Origin: Lanius collurio | Lineage: Eukaryota > Chordata > Aves > Passeriformes > Laniidae | Length of the DNA stretch: 64,000 nt | Assembly (NCBI GenBank): GCA_020086605.1 | Contig: JACBWW010000012.1 | Location: 15,167,913 to 15,231,912, forward strand | Direction: 5' to 3' | Shown: piece by piece, positions 26,832 through 39,337 of the stretch | Layout: each line of letters begins with the position of its first letter | Position numbering within the stretch: the stretch's first letter is position 1 | Notes under the pieces: model-generated | What the model saw: only the letters and a program-made list of their open reading frames with translations | The model's database searches: none | What the model was told of the DNA's origin: nothing | Made by a program: the position numbers and the translations under genes

Positions 26832-29783
26832 CTGCTCCTTCATTATATTTGGAGTAATTCTCCTTGCCTTTATCTGAAAATGGTTCTTTCCAGAATCCTT
26901 TCAGACCTCAGACTTCATTTAAAATCATATTTGATGATCTGATAGCTTGCTCTGTCTGATAATATGACAGTGCAGTTTTCAACAGCTGTAGCCCACCTGA
27001 ACTGATGTGCCTCTACTAATACTGTTCAAACCAGGGCTTCGATTCAGGTCCTTATTTGCAGTGGAGGCTGAAGGAGAAATGTTAATGCAGTTCCATTTTT
27101 ATGAAGGGCGTTTTGCAAAGGGAAGAGAAAAAGTCAAACTGAAAAAGGATGCTTAAAAATTATTAAAAATATGTTGTTAAATCAAAAATTATTTACATGA
27201 GGAGTATCTTCCCAGTGGGAAAAAAAAATGGAAAGACTGTATATTTTCCCAGAAGAAAAGGAAGAAAGGGAACAAAAGGAAAGAGGGTACAATGCTTGAA
27301 GAGCAGCAGCATAGGTTGGAAGAAAACCTGTCCTTGTTTTTCAGCTATCTGGCTTAATTATTTGGGCAACTTATAAGTCAGCCTATTCTCTAGCTGATTC
27401 AGTTCCTCCCTTTCTACTCCCAACCTCTTTATCATTTTGTCAAGATAACACACATTACAAATTGCAAGAAGCTCAAAGAGTAAGTAAAAGCATGTTAATA
27501 AGCACAGAAGGTCAATACATTTTGTACTAGATCTTTGTGATAAGAAGGGCTTTGGAAACACAGAACTTTTGGAGAACTCATGGTATCCAAGTTGTGCAAA
27601 TGCCAATCACAAAAAAGCCATGTCACTAATGCTCTCCTGCTAAGCAGAACCATGAAGCGCAGAATATGCAATAAATATTTCTGCAAGAATACCTTGTAAG
27701 TTCATATACAGCAGGAAAAATCTGAAAAAATGACTCAGAGAACTACATTGTAACGTAGAGATGGTAGTGGCCTGAGAAGCCACTTTTAGATTTACCTGAT
27801 GATTTATAGATATGACTTATGCTGGAAGAAAATAGATAAATATTTCTTCTGATCAGCAGCTGACATAAACCAAATGTATTTACTGTCAGTGCTGCAGCCA
27901 CAATTAATCAAAAAATCCCAGAAATCAGAATCTACTATTTTTCACTAATATTGCTGTATGGTACCTATTAGGGCTTTCTGAGTTAAGAAATTAAACTTTA
28001 TTAAATAGTCTTGTGGGCATCAAAACTGAAGTATTGAGACAAGAATCAGCTGGGAGTCCAGAGGAAAATGGGGTGGGGATGTCTATATGGAACAGCTCCT
28101 TAATAAACAGTAGGTGAAAACTCACGCAAAAGGAGGAGTATGCCAGATGGAAACAGCTTTGCCTGTTGCCTGAGTAGTCTTTCACCCCATTTTAGAGAGG
28201 TAGGGTGAAACACTGTCAAGGCTGTTCTGTCCCACACACAGGCAGTAAAGAATTTGGGCTGTCTCTTTGTTACTGTTCACTAAGGGACCTGACTGTCAAT
28301 TCAGACCACTGGTGGAAATTTAATTGTCATCCCTGTTGTTTTCATTATAAACTGCTGTTCCTTGGTGGTTTTTCACTTCAGTTTTTAAGGCCTTTTACTG
28401 TGTGTGGTTTGGTCACAGAGGTAGCAGAGCTAGATTGATTAACAAACAGATTTAAACAGAGTAGTGCTGAAATTGTGGTTAAACTAGCCTGATATACCTC
28501 TTCACCTCTTTCTGTAAAACACATGCTAAAAAACCTGCCCTTATATTTACCAGAATTAAACGTAGCTGGAATTACATCAACAGTCTTTGCAGAAAATTCT
28601 CACTAAGATGCCTCTTTGAGAGGCATATGATTAATCTGGGATCTCGTAATGAGACTACAGCCTGGCTCACATCCAAGGTGCAGGTCAATTGATGAACACT
28701 TGCGAGAAATCCTGAATTATATTCCAAATTTTAGTTTTCATGGATCTCAGAAGATCTTTTCCCCATCCTCCTCCTCCAGATACGGGATATGCCAGTCTCC
28801 CAGTTCTATTGGTTAATAAAGATCTGAAAGCACAGCTGTTTCTTGAGAGGCTTACAAGTGTTTCACATACCAGCAAATATGCCTGGAAAGTGAGAACCTG
28901 AAAGGACACAAAGCAGATTTCTGTAAACATCTGCCTTATGCTGGTTTTCAAAGAAACATGGTGCATTTTAAGGGTTTTTCCCCCTCCATAAATCAAAGAG
29001 GTTATAGAAAGTGTGATTTGTTCTTCTTCCCCACAGTAGACTTTGTTTTTGAAGGCCTTCCAGAGTACTTGCCAAAAAAGTGTTTACTGCCTACCTGTTC
29101 AGGTCTTTAGAGAGCAAGAGTATATTATTTTGGAAGGTGTAATTATATGGTTACAAATCCAGCATGCTGTGTGGCTATTGGTGTAGTTAGACATTAAAAA
29201 ATGCTTCCAGAAAACATTTTGATAGTGGCAAGAAAAGAGTTGGAATTGATGAACCATGTTTTCCCAGGCCAGATAGTTCAGATTTAGCCCCTCAGGATCT
29301 GTCTCCACTCTAGGTCTGATTCAAGTGAGCAGCAGACCCAGCCAGAGCCTGTGCCTGTGGAGCCACACTGCAGAGCTGCATTCAAGTTTTGCCATTGCCC
29401 ATCCCCATCCTAGTGCCCCTTCCTGTGAGAGAGGAGGGCAGGAGAACAGAGGAGGAACTGTACAAGCACTTTGGTTATCATTTGTGTTTGGTGCCAGAGC
29501 TTCTGCGGGTATATCCCACAGCTCTCAGCCTTAAACCAACCCAAGCTCTTCTGTCATTTATTTCCAACGAATCTCAGGCCATAACTAGAAAACGCTCATT
29601 TTAAAGGCTTTTCTTGCAAAATGGGCCTCCCCATGTTTCCACTGTTGACAGCAGAGGGATTTAGGATTATAACCCAGCCTAGTGCAGTGCAAAGGAAACA
29701 CTTGGATGATCTGGTCTGTACTTGTTGTTGCATTTGGGCATAGCACCCACCCATGGTCCCAGGACCCAGAGTGAATCCTCAGG

Positions 29784-29985
29784 GATCACAGAATCACAGA
29801 ATATGCTGAGTTGGAAGGGACCCACAAGGATCATCAAGTCCAACTCCTGTCCCTGCACAGAACACCCCAACAATGCCACCATGTCCCTGAGAGTGTTGTC
29901 CAAATGCTCCTTGACCTCTGGCAGGCTTGGGGACATGATCACTGCCCTGAGGAGACTGTTCCAGCTGTCCAACCACCCTCTCGAG
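29784..29985 (-). mobile_element. CR1 LINE, 5'-truncated 3' end
   Basis: On the plus strand the block opens with two copies of ATCACAGAAT, then GTTGGAAGGGACC and GATCATCAAGTCCAACTCC. It continues through CTCCTTGACCTCTGGCAGGC to TGTCCAACCACCCTCT. This is the well-known reverse complement of the CR1 3' UTR and end of the reverse-transcriptase ORF, so the element lies on the minus strand with its 3' terminus near 29784. Only about 200 bp of the ~4.5-kb element remain, the usual severe 5' truncation. CR1 is the dominant bird retrotransposon and ends in short octamer-like repeats rather than poly(A). The 5' boundary is approximate. Confidence 0.93.
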
Positions 29986-30839
29986 TGGCTGGGTCCTCAG
30001 TACTGATGAGATATCCACAGAGAGACTGACACCATTTCCCCTGACAATAATAACTTGTCAACATCTGGCTGCGATGGTCCTTTAGCTGTATGAGGGGTTT
30101 GACTCCAAAGGCACGCATAGCTCTTCCTGTTTGTGATCTGTTTTCTGCAAACCTGTAAAGGCAGTTGGAGGTCCATAGGCTTTGCCTCAATATCTTCTTC
30201 CTCCTGAAAGCCTCTGTCCAGAAGTGCTGGTTTTAATCAGCCCAGTTTCTGGAGTATGGATAGCTCTTTCATTAACCCCATTTGTCGCCTGACCTCTCTT
30301 TGCTGTCAGCTCTTCTTTCCCTTTTCATTTCCTCCCAAACATGGCCCTGATATTTTCAACTTCAGAAGTGTAAGTTTAAGTAACTTCAGGAAATTTAGAG
30401 ATTAGCAGTCTTGATGGAAAAGTGGTTAATTTCCAGCAGAGAGAGAACACATCCCAAACGCCTGAGGAAATCAATCTCTTTCTTCCTTACAATTCCTTGT
30501 CTTCCACGTGTCACATCCCATCTCATGTTCATCCAGAAGCATGTTCTGACCAGTCAATCCTTTTTTTCTATATGCTGTTACTATTCACGTATCAATAAAG
30601 ATACAGAATTAATATATTCATATAAGATGGATTTTTCTTAGTGTTTCTTATGAACTATTTTCACTAAGCACAAGGTCAGATTATATTTCACCAAAAGCAC
30701 TTAAAAACCAGGTTTGGTGTTTTTGAACACACGAGTTACCCAGCGTTTTTCTCTCCTACCCAAAGCAAATATTGATAATTGAGAGTCTTCTTGCTTGGCA
30801 CAAACATCCAAACACCATTTATGTTGGATGATTGGCCTT

Positions 30840-31420
30840 TGAGCCGCATGTACACAGATGTCTCGTACACAGATGTCTCATCTTTCAACATTTAGCCTGA
30901 ACCAGGGAGACGGACAAACGAGGAATCGTCTCCTCCCCTCATCTGTCTTCTTGTCACGGCTTGCTGCCCTGCTGATAGGTTACTACCCAGATAGTCCACC
31001 GTGCCCCAGGCAGTGCCCCTATCTCAAGAGACATCTATGAACCATTTGCAGACCCAAAGCGAATCCATTTTAGCCTATATGGATATGCGTTATCCAGCCT
31101 ACCCCAGGGTGAATTTTAACCGGTGCATAAACACTATGTAATCACTGTTTCGTGTGCTATTTACGCATGTTTTATAAAGATACCGCCCTCTGCATAGCTG
31201 GGGTGTTCCTCGATTTGTATGGTAATGAACCAGTACTAAGGGGGCCTTTTCTGCTCCGCTCCTTGTCCGGCTCTGGTCCCTCTGATAGCTGAGCCGGGCC
31301 CCCAGCATCAGAGCCGCTAATGAAGGTAGGGGAGATGAGGACAAAGAGCCCCGCCACACCTATTCAGGGAGAAATCTGCATCTGAAAGTGCCTGCTGGAA
31401 ATGGGCACGATGCCAAACAG
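30840..31420. promoter_or_regulatory. Candidate conserved noncoding / regulatory block (CpG-enriched)
   Basis: By hand count there are about 20 CpG dinucleotides in 580 bp, several-fold above the flanks, yet the block is not GC-rich enough to be a CpG island. It is free of low-complexity sequence and contains TATA-like motifs (TTTATAAAGATA near 31171 and AATATAAAGGAGG near 31445, just outside). CpG retention in otherwise depleted DNA is often seen in conserved elements, unmethylated enhancers or young insertions. It opens with a perfect 15-bp tandem duplication. No exon was recognised on either strand. The call is inference from composition only. Confidence 0.3.
30850..30879. repeat. Perfect 15-bp tandem duplication
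   Basis: GTACACAGATGTCTC occurs twice back to back, at 30850-30864 and 30865-30879, with no mismatch, which implies a recent duplication. Confidence 0.9.
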
Positions 31421-31501
31421 CAGGGAGAAGGGGGGACGCTCTGGAATATAAAGGAGGGTATAGTATTATCTTTTTCTGTCTTTAAGTCACAGGTTATTCG
31501 T

Positions 31502-31668
31502 TAAAAGAAAAAACAAAACAAAACAAAACAAAAAAAAACCCACAAAAGAACCCAACAACAACAAAAAACCCCAAACAAACAAACAAACAAACAAAAACCA
31601 CACAATCAAAAAACCAACCAAACAAACAAAAAACAAAACAAAACAAAACAAAAAACCAAAAAACCCAA
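31502..31668. repeat. A/C-rich low-complexity tract, (CAAAA)n and (CAAA)n
   Basis: Some 167 bp are built from CAAAA, CAAA and AACCC-like units, almost free of G and T on the plus strand. It is simple-sequence DNA, with no retrotransposon body recognised on either side. Its length is likely to vary between individuals. Confidence 0.93.
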
Positions 31669-33086
31669 GAGGAACGGTTTTATTTGGCAGCTGCGCGTTT
31701 TATATCCACATCCCAGCAACTGCAACATCTTCTCTCCCACAAACCTATCTGCGGCTGCTGCTCTTCTGTTACTGCAAGCATGCTCCTCTTCCATGTCTCC
31801 ACAACCATTCTGTGTCCCATCTCTCCGGAAGAGAGTCCCTACCAACAGCTGATGAATCTGCTGGATCTACAGTTGCCCCAGGATGCAGCAGTCCGGGCTG
31901 TGCTATCTGAGCACACAGGAGACTTAAGCACTCATTTTCAGGGATCACTTTCTTCTGGCGAGTGTAGGTTATGCAGCTGAGGATGATGCCCACAGCCCAG
32001 CTCACAGCAGCCATCATTGCTCAGCAGCCTTTGCAATTCCAGTTGAATGGGTTTTGTTTTACTGTTTCTAAGCATGCTGCTTTTGCCTCCACCCATTCCT
32101 CTCCCGTGGGGAAGGCGCCACGGTCTTTCCCACTATAGTCTCTCTGCATGCCTTGCTGCCTCCGAGAAAAGAAAGCTTCCTCCAAGGACGGTGGCAGCCT
32201 TCAGGTCCTGATGTTTAATGGCATCCCCTGCTGAACACAGGTCAAAACACACAGCTTGCATCAGAAGAGAAAGCAGGAAGCAGATTAGCAGCAGCAGAAT
32301 GTTTATCAGTACTCACATTCACGGGGGGAAAAACTGCAGCAGGAGCCTGGATGACAGGTGGGAATGACAGGTAGCCAGCATCAGTGGATACCATAATGCT
32401 GGAGAAAAACCTGTGTTTTTCCTCCCCTGCTCCCTTTTTTTGTAGCTAGGCTGGTTAATAGGCAACAGCCCTCCCTCTGGGGAAAAAAATAAAAGGATTA
32501 TATGAAGGCCTGGAGTGAAAGAGTTCAACTGGGAAAGACCATTTTCCCCCAGCAACCCATAAATTATGCTGAGCTCTAAACCTGGTGTTCAGCGTGGCGG
32601 GAGGAAACCTCCAGGCCCCTCAGTGCAAGTTTGATAACAGTGTGTGAATCACTTGCCAGGGAACCTGGGCTGAGAACCTGCCATCTAAATTTCAGCTTCC
32701 CCAGTGCCAGAAGCACCCCAGCTGAGGCTCCTCCAGGAGTCCTCTGCAAAGACTAAGGAAGAGAAGGAGCAGTGATTGACATGGTAATACCGCACCTCCC
32801 ATGTGAAAACGCCCTCAACCCCCTCCAGCATTTTCATAACCAAATACACACCTTGTTTTGCACTGTAAAGAGCATGGGAATGAAACGTGATAATGAGACA
32901 TAACGAGATGCATGTATGAGACAAGCTGTGGACAGGCAGTGAACATGAAAAGAGACATGTACATGAGCACATACGGGAGAAGTGGCAGGCACTTTCTTAT
33001 AATCTGGCAACAATAATCATGACAATAACTGAGTTCTGTCTTAATTTTCCATCCTCCATGCACTCTTGTGTGTCTCCAGAAAAGAA

Positions 33087-33132
33087 GCAAATGACCAAAT
33101 TGCAAGTGGTCATTTGCAATGAGCAAATGACC
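33087..33132. repeat. Three-arm inverted repeat (GCAAATGACC / GGTCATTTGC / GCAAATGACC)
   Basis: GCAAATGACC at 33087-33096, its exact reverse complement at 33108-33117, and a third copy in the first orientation at 33123-33132. The central arm can pair with either neighbour, with an 11-nt or 5-nt loop. Nested inside is a second inverted pair, ATTGCAA / TTGCAAT. The arms contain ATTTGC (octamer-like) and TTGCAAT (C/EBP-like) motifs. Function is unknown. Confidence 0.85.
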
Positions 33133-36100
33133 AAGAGCGAATGAGGCTTTCTATTTAGATTCTTGTAACTAAGATCCTGGAGTCCAGTGAGCCCTGTCAA
33201 AAATGTCCACTAATATCCACTTACATCATCAGGGAAATTTATTTCATCTCTCTTCCTGCCCCTAGTATTCTGTATTTTTTTCTTTATTAAAAAGGAGACT
33301 GCTGCATGGAAAACCTACAAGAATGCATTTTACAGAGATTATTGGAAAATATCAATTCTGATTTCCCTTTTCACAATCCATGGCACATCCAGTGCTAGAA
33401 GCTGCTTTCACTTTATCAGGAATCAGAAGCAATGCCAGACCTGCTTCTGTTTCTTACACTTGCAAAATTAATACCAGTAAGCTTCATCTCAGAAAGGACT
33501 TTGAGACAGTCTGGCAGATATTCTCAAATTATAAACAATAGGGGGGAAACAATACTGTCTGGACAGTGTACCAGCTGGAAAAGGAGTAATATTTGTTCAC
33601 AAAACTCTTTTCTAATTATTAACATACTGCAACTACTCAGCATGAGAGGCAAAAAAATGTTATAATCTATCCATGTCCTCCTCTTTTTGAACTGTCCCCA
33701 GTACTAATTCCAGCAGAGGACCATTCTGGACTGAAATCCTCTGGCTTTTCTACTTAAAGGAACTTAAAGGCTGCACAAAATGTTGCAGGTTTTCTGACCT
33801 TTTTACAGTAATACTTTTGTCCTTCTGCCTTTTTGTGAGACCAGGGAATCACAGCAACAGCCCTTTAGCTGAAAGCCTGTTGTAAACTGAACCAACAGTA
33901 GCAGATGTAGAAACAGATTTCCCTTGGGAAATAACGTCAAGTCAGTCTGACAGCTGTAGTGGAAAGTACTAGCAATGTTCATTGCCCTTGTAAATCTTGG
34001 GGATAAACACCCCTAACATGTCAATGACTGATGGTGGAGACTGAGTGGAGTGTCGGTGCTGTAGTACACAGCACGCATTCCTGCGCTCTCATTGTGCAAA
34101 AATGGCAATGAATGAACATTTCTATTGGGCAGGGTGTAATTGCCTACTCTGTGTCACAGAGCTCGTGGGCAGGCAGTGCCGGGATGGGTGCAGATGCTTC
34201 TGCGTGAACATGTCATGGTGATCAGCATTCATTGATTCTTTTACTCCCTTGTTCTTGTTTGCTGTCCAGGTGAATGTTTCCTCTTATTGAAGCAGAAATG
34301 GTTTATGCATAGCGCAGTGCCAAGAGCCGTGCAAACATTAAAAAGTGGCTATGATTCATTCCTGCTGATGGAAGCAAACCCATGGCATAAGAGAAGGAAA
34401 TTATGCTGTTTCCTTCCATCATGGCATGGGCGTCTCTACAACAGGATTGAGGGATTTCTAGTCTGGCTTTGCTCCCTATTGGAAAGAACATTTACTTTGC
34501 TTCTCCTGCTGCAGCCTTGCAGGAAAAGTTGGGCTGGCTGCACACCCTCTTCTAGGTTGAGACATGTACCTGTCTCATGACAATGAAGCTTCCCTCTAGG
34601 CAAATTTTTCCTCTCAGCCAACCTTCTTGTTACCATCTTTTTGCCCTTTTTGCATTAGAGGGCAAGGAAATGACTGGTGGGATATCAATGAGGGGAATTT
34701 CACTGGCAAAACCAGCAACCCGCTTTTCATTGTTACTTTTTACTCATGCCTGGATCATCTTGCAGTGGTTTCTATGACAACAGAAAAATTATTTCTTAAC
34801 ATAAATCAAGTTTGTCAGACTTATACTTGTGTGTTGCACTTGCTGAAGGCTAGAAAAGCAATTCTGAGACTGAAAACAGACAAACTGATCTGCTCTATGA
34901 AAATGGAACTACCAAGAATCTAAAATAGAAAAGATACCTTGTTTTCCTAGGGAAATTTCCTCTGAGTATTGCATTGTTGTTGTTCTTTTATATTTTGATA
35001 AAGAAAAGCATAGGAATATTGAATATCAAAATTAATACACTTATATTTTAAATGCAGACACTTGGGGACAAATTAACTGTCTTTCTAAGGAAAGAAATGT
35101 GAATATTCAGCATAAAAACAACATATGAAAAAGAAGAAAGGAGAAGATTCATGGGAGCTCCTTTTCAGAAAGTGTAAAGGAGTTTCTGAAAATCCCATTC
35201 TGTGCCTGTTTGATGCACAGGTAGTGATAATGGTTCTTGGTAACCTAGTCCCCAGAATGCAAAATCATAAGTTTACTTTTTACTGTCACATTGTTTATCA
35301 TCTTGTCCTCTGGCATCTTTTTCTTAGCCAGTAAAAGCATAGTTACTATTGGCAGATTGCAGCAACTGTTTTGCAGGTAGTTCATCCCTACGCCACATAT
35401 TTCTGCTGTACAGCGATTAGCCTTTTCAAATAGTTTGAATTTTCTTACAGACTGAGTGATGAATGGTAGCACCCCATATCTGTTCAATCTAGAATGATCA
35501 TAATTTTTAGTTATGGCAAAACCGTTCCAGAAGCTTAGTGCAGTTTGTAGTATTGGTATAAACTATTGGTTCTAGGCAGTGGGTTACTTTTGTTAATCTA
35601 AAACTGGTGGTTAACAGGCTTTTTCAGTTGAGCTGTTTCTGACCCGGGGGGTATCCTGTTCCTCCTGTGGAAGAGAACAAACTCCATCCCTAGATATGGA
35701 GAATGGGCTACAGTATGAGTATGGATGAGTATATTGCCTTCTGTCCACAGCACAGTTCCTATTGGTCTCAAAGAGAGCTTCACGGAATGGGTGAAGGCAA
35801 AGCCTCACCTTTTGCTGCAGAAGGTAATGAGTTGTTTATTATTCATTCACTCTTTTAGTATTTGATTCAGCAGAACTCAGTAGGAGTGATTTCTCTCCCC
35901 TTCCTTCCCATCTTCCTTTCTCTGTTTCTGCTCTACTTCCTTCTTGGCATGTCTCCTTTTCTTCATCCTTCTCCTTCCAGCAATTCCAAGCCCAGCCTCA
36001 ACTGCGTCTTGGCTTCATTTCTATTCCTCTCCATCTGCTAAAATATATTCATGTATTATGTATCAAATGTTGACATTTATAATGTTGTCAATAAGGTTTT

Positions 36101-38929
36101 GAGTCAAAGCCTGAATAGAAACAAGCAAATTGTGCAGGGCATTTATATCTCATCAGTATAATTTCAGCCTATTTTTAGACTGAAGAAAGGAAACACTGCA
36201 CAGTTTGGACCTACTAGGAAGATTTCCTGAACAACCATGATGGATAAGAGCAATTTTTGTACTTTAATGGAAGTTTAAATGCAAAAGAATATGGTGGTTC
36301 CACATGGCTAACCCGTGAATCAAGGTGACCCAGTGTTTCAAGGATCCTGTATCAAAGTAAACATATGCCACTGCAATGAAGTGAATGTGCAGGCCCTTTG
36401 GAACATCCACATACATACAAATGCATGACTGGGAGTGGGGTTGTGTTCTTAAAGCTGTAATTCCACAGAAATTTAGTATATGATCTAAAACAGGGGTGCC
36501 CTCTGCCTTTCCTTACACGCTCTCTCCATTCTTCTCTCATATTTGTGCAATCATACAATGAGCCAGTTAAGGGGGAGAAACTAGCAGCTCATTTCATGAG
36601 GGATGCAGTGGGAAAAAGAAGCATTTCTTTCCAGTTTAGCTCTCCAACTCATAGCAGGATTAGGAATGGCTTTTACCAGTGTGAGGGAGAGGCAAAAAAT
36701 CCAGTCAGGAGTGTCATGGGGCAGAGGGGCAGGTAGTCAAGAGGTAACAGCAACCTTGGTCAGCTTAGACTCTGACAGAACTGCAGATTCAAGTGGGGAT
36801 TTTGAAAATCTCAGTCATGACTTTGCTGTATCCATAAAAGCATGAGAGGTCTGTCAAACTTGCTTTAGAAGTACTGTGACATTCGGGATGCTTAAATTTA
36901 CAGCCCTGTTTTCCATTTCTTGTCTTTGATGTATTGATTGCTACTTTTCCTCCAAGCTGTTTGCTATGCATCACACTTTGATTTTAGGAGAGGTCTCAGA
37001 CAGCTCTGGATATCTGGATAAGAAAAATTTCTCCTGCTCTACAGATTTATTTGATTTATGTTTATGGGATGCCCATATTCTGACTGTTTGGATATGAACT
37101 CCATATACACCAGAATAATTTGATTGCAAGTTCCATAGGTATTCCAATTACAAGATGATACAATCAGATGAAGGCAAAATATGAAATAGCATCAGGCACA
37201 GCACCAGTCAATGCTTATTTTTCCCAAAATGCTTTTTTTTTTTTTGTATTTCACTCAATAAAAGGTTCAGCACTTGGAAAGAAATAGAAATCCTTAGGCG
37301 TGATTTCCTCTTGGTGAAAAACAACTGAAATGAGCTGATATTCAGCTTCTCCATTAACATGATGAAATAAAGTATGAACTAGGCAAGGTAGACTAATATG
37401 TACATGGCTGAGTCTGGAAGGAACAGAGGTGAAAAAAGGTTAGAGATTAGAGGAGAAAAAACAATGGTTTTCTGAATGCTTCAGGTAGTCAAAGCCCTGC
37501 ACAAATGCCCAGCTAGGTGAACTGTGTCCCCTTTACTCTTTGATCTTGGTCTGCAAATGATTCATGGCATTCACTGATCCACTACACCAGCTTGCCAGTC
37601 AGTTATTAAGGAATCATGGCTTCCCTTTTTTTGCATCCCATCCTTGCTTTTACTTCATTCAATCTCTCAGTAGTGTATTTGCAAGTGTGAAAGAAGCAGC
37701 ACTGAAATGCATAAGAGCTCACTCTCTCTCTGTAAGGCCCTTCTGACACCCTGCCTTTGGGTTTAAATGTTTTCTCTTGTGTTTGGTTCTTGCTGCTCCT
37801 GATCTTTTAAAATATATCTCATTTTCTCTAATTATTTTACACAGACTGAATCAAAGAACACTCTCCAGGGTAGAAAAATATCTGCTTTATTTGCTGTTAG
37901 AGGTCACCTACCCTGAATATTGTATTCACAATTTATTTTTAAATTGCTGTTTATCCACTCTAAGTAGTTCAAAACATACATAATATTCTAAATAACGACC
38001 TGACATTGAAACACTCTGGGCACCACCCAAGAATTGCTGAACACTTTCCACTTCCATGAGAGCTGAAGGCTCTCCCCCTGTGCTGTGCCTTAACTCTTCT
38101 GGCAGAGCAGGACTGAGAGGCTTCACCCTGATGCATCTGCTTCCCACCTTTTCTGTTTGCTAAGCATCAGCTGACAGGTACCAACCAGACCAATTCATTT
38201 CTTCAGGTGTGTCTCAAAGAGAGAAGAGCCCAGCAGCACTTTTTCATGCCTAGAACAAGCTCTTGTAGCTGTCCAGTCAAAGGAAATTAAATGTGGGAAT
38301 AATTGCATGAAAATTCCAAATCCCATCCCTCAGTAGCCAGTGAGCACAAGCCTTCTGGGGAGAATGTGTTTGTATCAATCACGAGAGTTTACAGTTTAAA
38401 TGTCTCATTCTGGTGTATGTGACATCCACAACTTTTCATCAACTACTACAGTCTGACCCTGCAGTGCCATCACAGGATGATTCCTTTCTGTCCTAAAATG
38501 GAGGAAAACCTTCTTTTCTCAGGAGGTGAATTCAGAAATGAAGCCAACCTACATGTGACTTACAGGAAGTAGTGTATTACTTAGTTTTCCTTGATTATTA
38601 AAGCTGACCCATTAAAGCTGTGAAGCTGCACAAATGTTTGCCAAACTGGAGCTGTATTCTTGTAACTCATAGTGCACCTGGCAACACAATCCAACATCTC
38701 ATAGTAGACACCTGAGGACATTGTCGGGGGAAAAACCAATGTTGTGAAGTGATTTCAAAAGAAATCATAAGTGTTCTGTCATGAAGCTAATATTTGGCAA
38801 GGGGAAAGTGACAGTCTATAGAGAACACAAAATACGTTTTCAGAGGATAGTGAATGGAGAAGGATATAAGAAGGCTGTGCCAGAATCAACAAATGAGAAA
38901 ATAAACTGCACGACTTGCTGGAATTTTAC

Positions 38930-39015
38930 ATGGCAATACATCGTCTAATGGGATGTAATCTCAGCTAGGTAGGCTGGAATAACTCCATTAAAATCAATGA
39001 ACTCAGCAAGTCCAG
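38930..39015. repeat. Possible ancient interspersed repeat remnant
   Basis: It contains GGAATAACTCCATTAAAATCAATGAA-like sequence, close to the 'gagtaactccattgaagtcaatgg' core of an old repeat shared by reptiles and birds, as I recall it. It may be the same family as the remnant at 25.3 kb. The match is short and diverged, so chance is possible. Confidence 0.35.
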
Positions 39016-39304
39016 CTGAGGACATGGAGAAAGACGTGTCTTTAGCAAGCCTTTTTGTTTAAGCCACACTGGTGCTTTCTATGCTGTTTGTTTTCCCCTT
39101 CTATCACACTAAGGGCCAAACTCATTTTCCAAGGTTGTCCAGTGCCCAACCCTATCAGCATCACTGCTACTCCTTCCAGAACCAGCACACAGAGAAGTGC
39201 AGCAGATTGGAGTAAGATGCCCATGCTGGGCAATGGCAACAAATGGCAGCCAGACAGAAACAGGCCAGAGCCTCAGAGCAGCCCTCTGAGCTGGCCTGCC
39301 CTGG

Positions 39305-39337
39305 CCAGGACTGGCAGGACAGCCCAGGACTGGCAGG
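39305..39337. repeat. Small GC-rich direct repeat
   Basis: CCAGGACTGGCAGG occurs at 39305-39318 and 39324-39337 (period 19) inside a locally GC-rich segment. This local duplication helps explain the long open frame over it. Confidence 0.8.

Larger units (their letters stand above)
17166..29783. other. Noncoding stretch, no gene supported
   Basis: About 12.6 kb with no recognisable exon or RNA gene. Base composition is moderately AT-rich and open frames are all under about 110 codons. It contains a short CATGTGGACAT direct repeat (about 17173-17203) just after the CpG island, a T/G-rich low-complexity tract (18853-18938), a polypurine tract (25508-25625), a 17-base poly(T) run (26815-26831) and one old interspersed-repeat remnant (25300-25410). 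If the CpG island drives a plus-strand gene, this may be intron. Confidence 0.5.

Noticed and set aside
28918..28932. miR-30-like seed TGTAAACATC
   Set aside because: The match stops after the seed and there is no hairpin partner.
30070..30096. Resemblance to mature miR-9 (TTAGCTGTATGA)
   Set aside because: Only the 3' part matches. The seed region is absent and no complementary arm lies nearby.
31769..32017. Minus-strand frame beginning with a hydrophobic, signal- or membrane-like N terminus
   Set aside because: Only about 15 hydrophobic residues, followed by unremarkable sequence with no known family. The plus strand is also open here. There is no supporting promoter or splice pattern.
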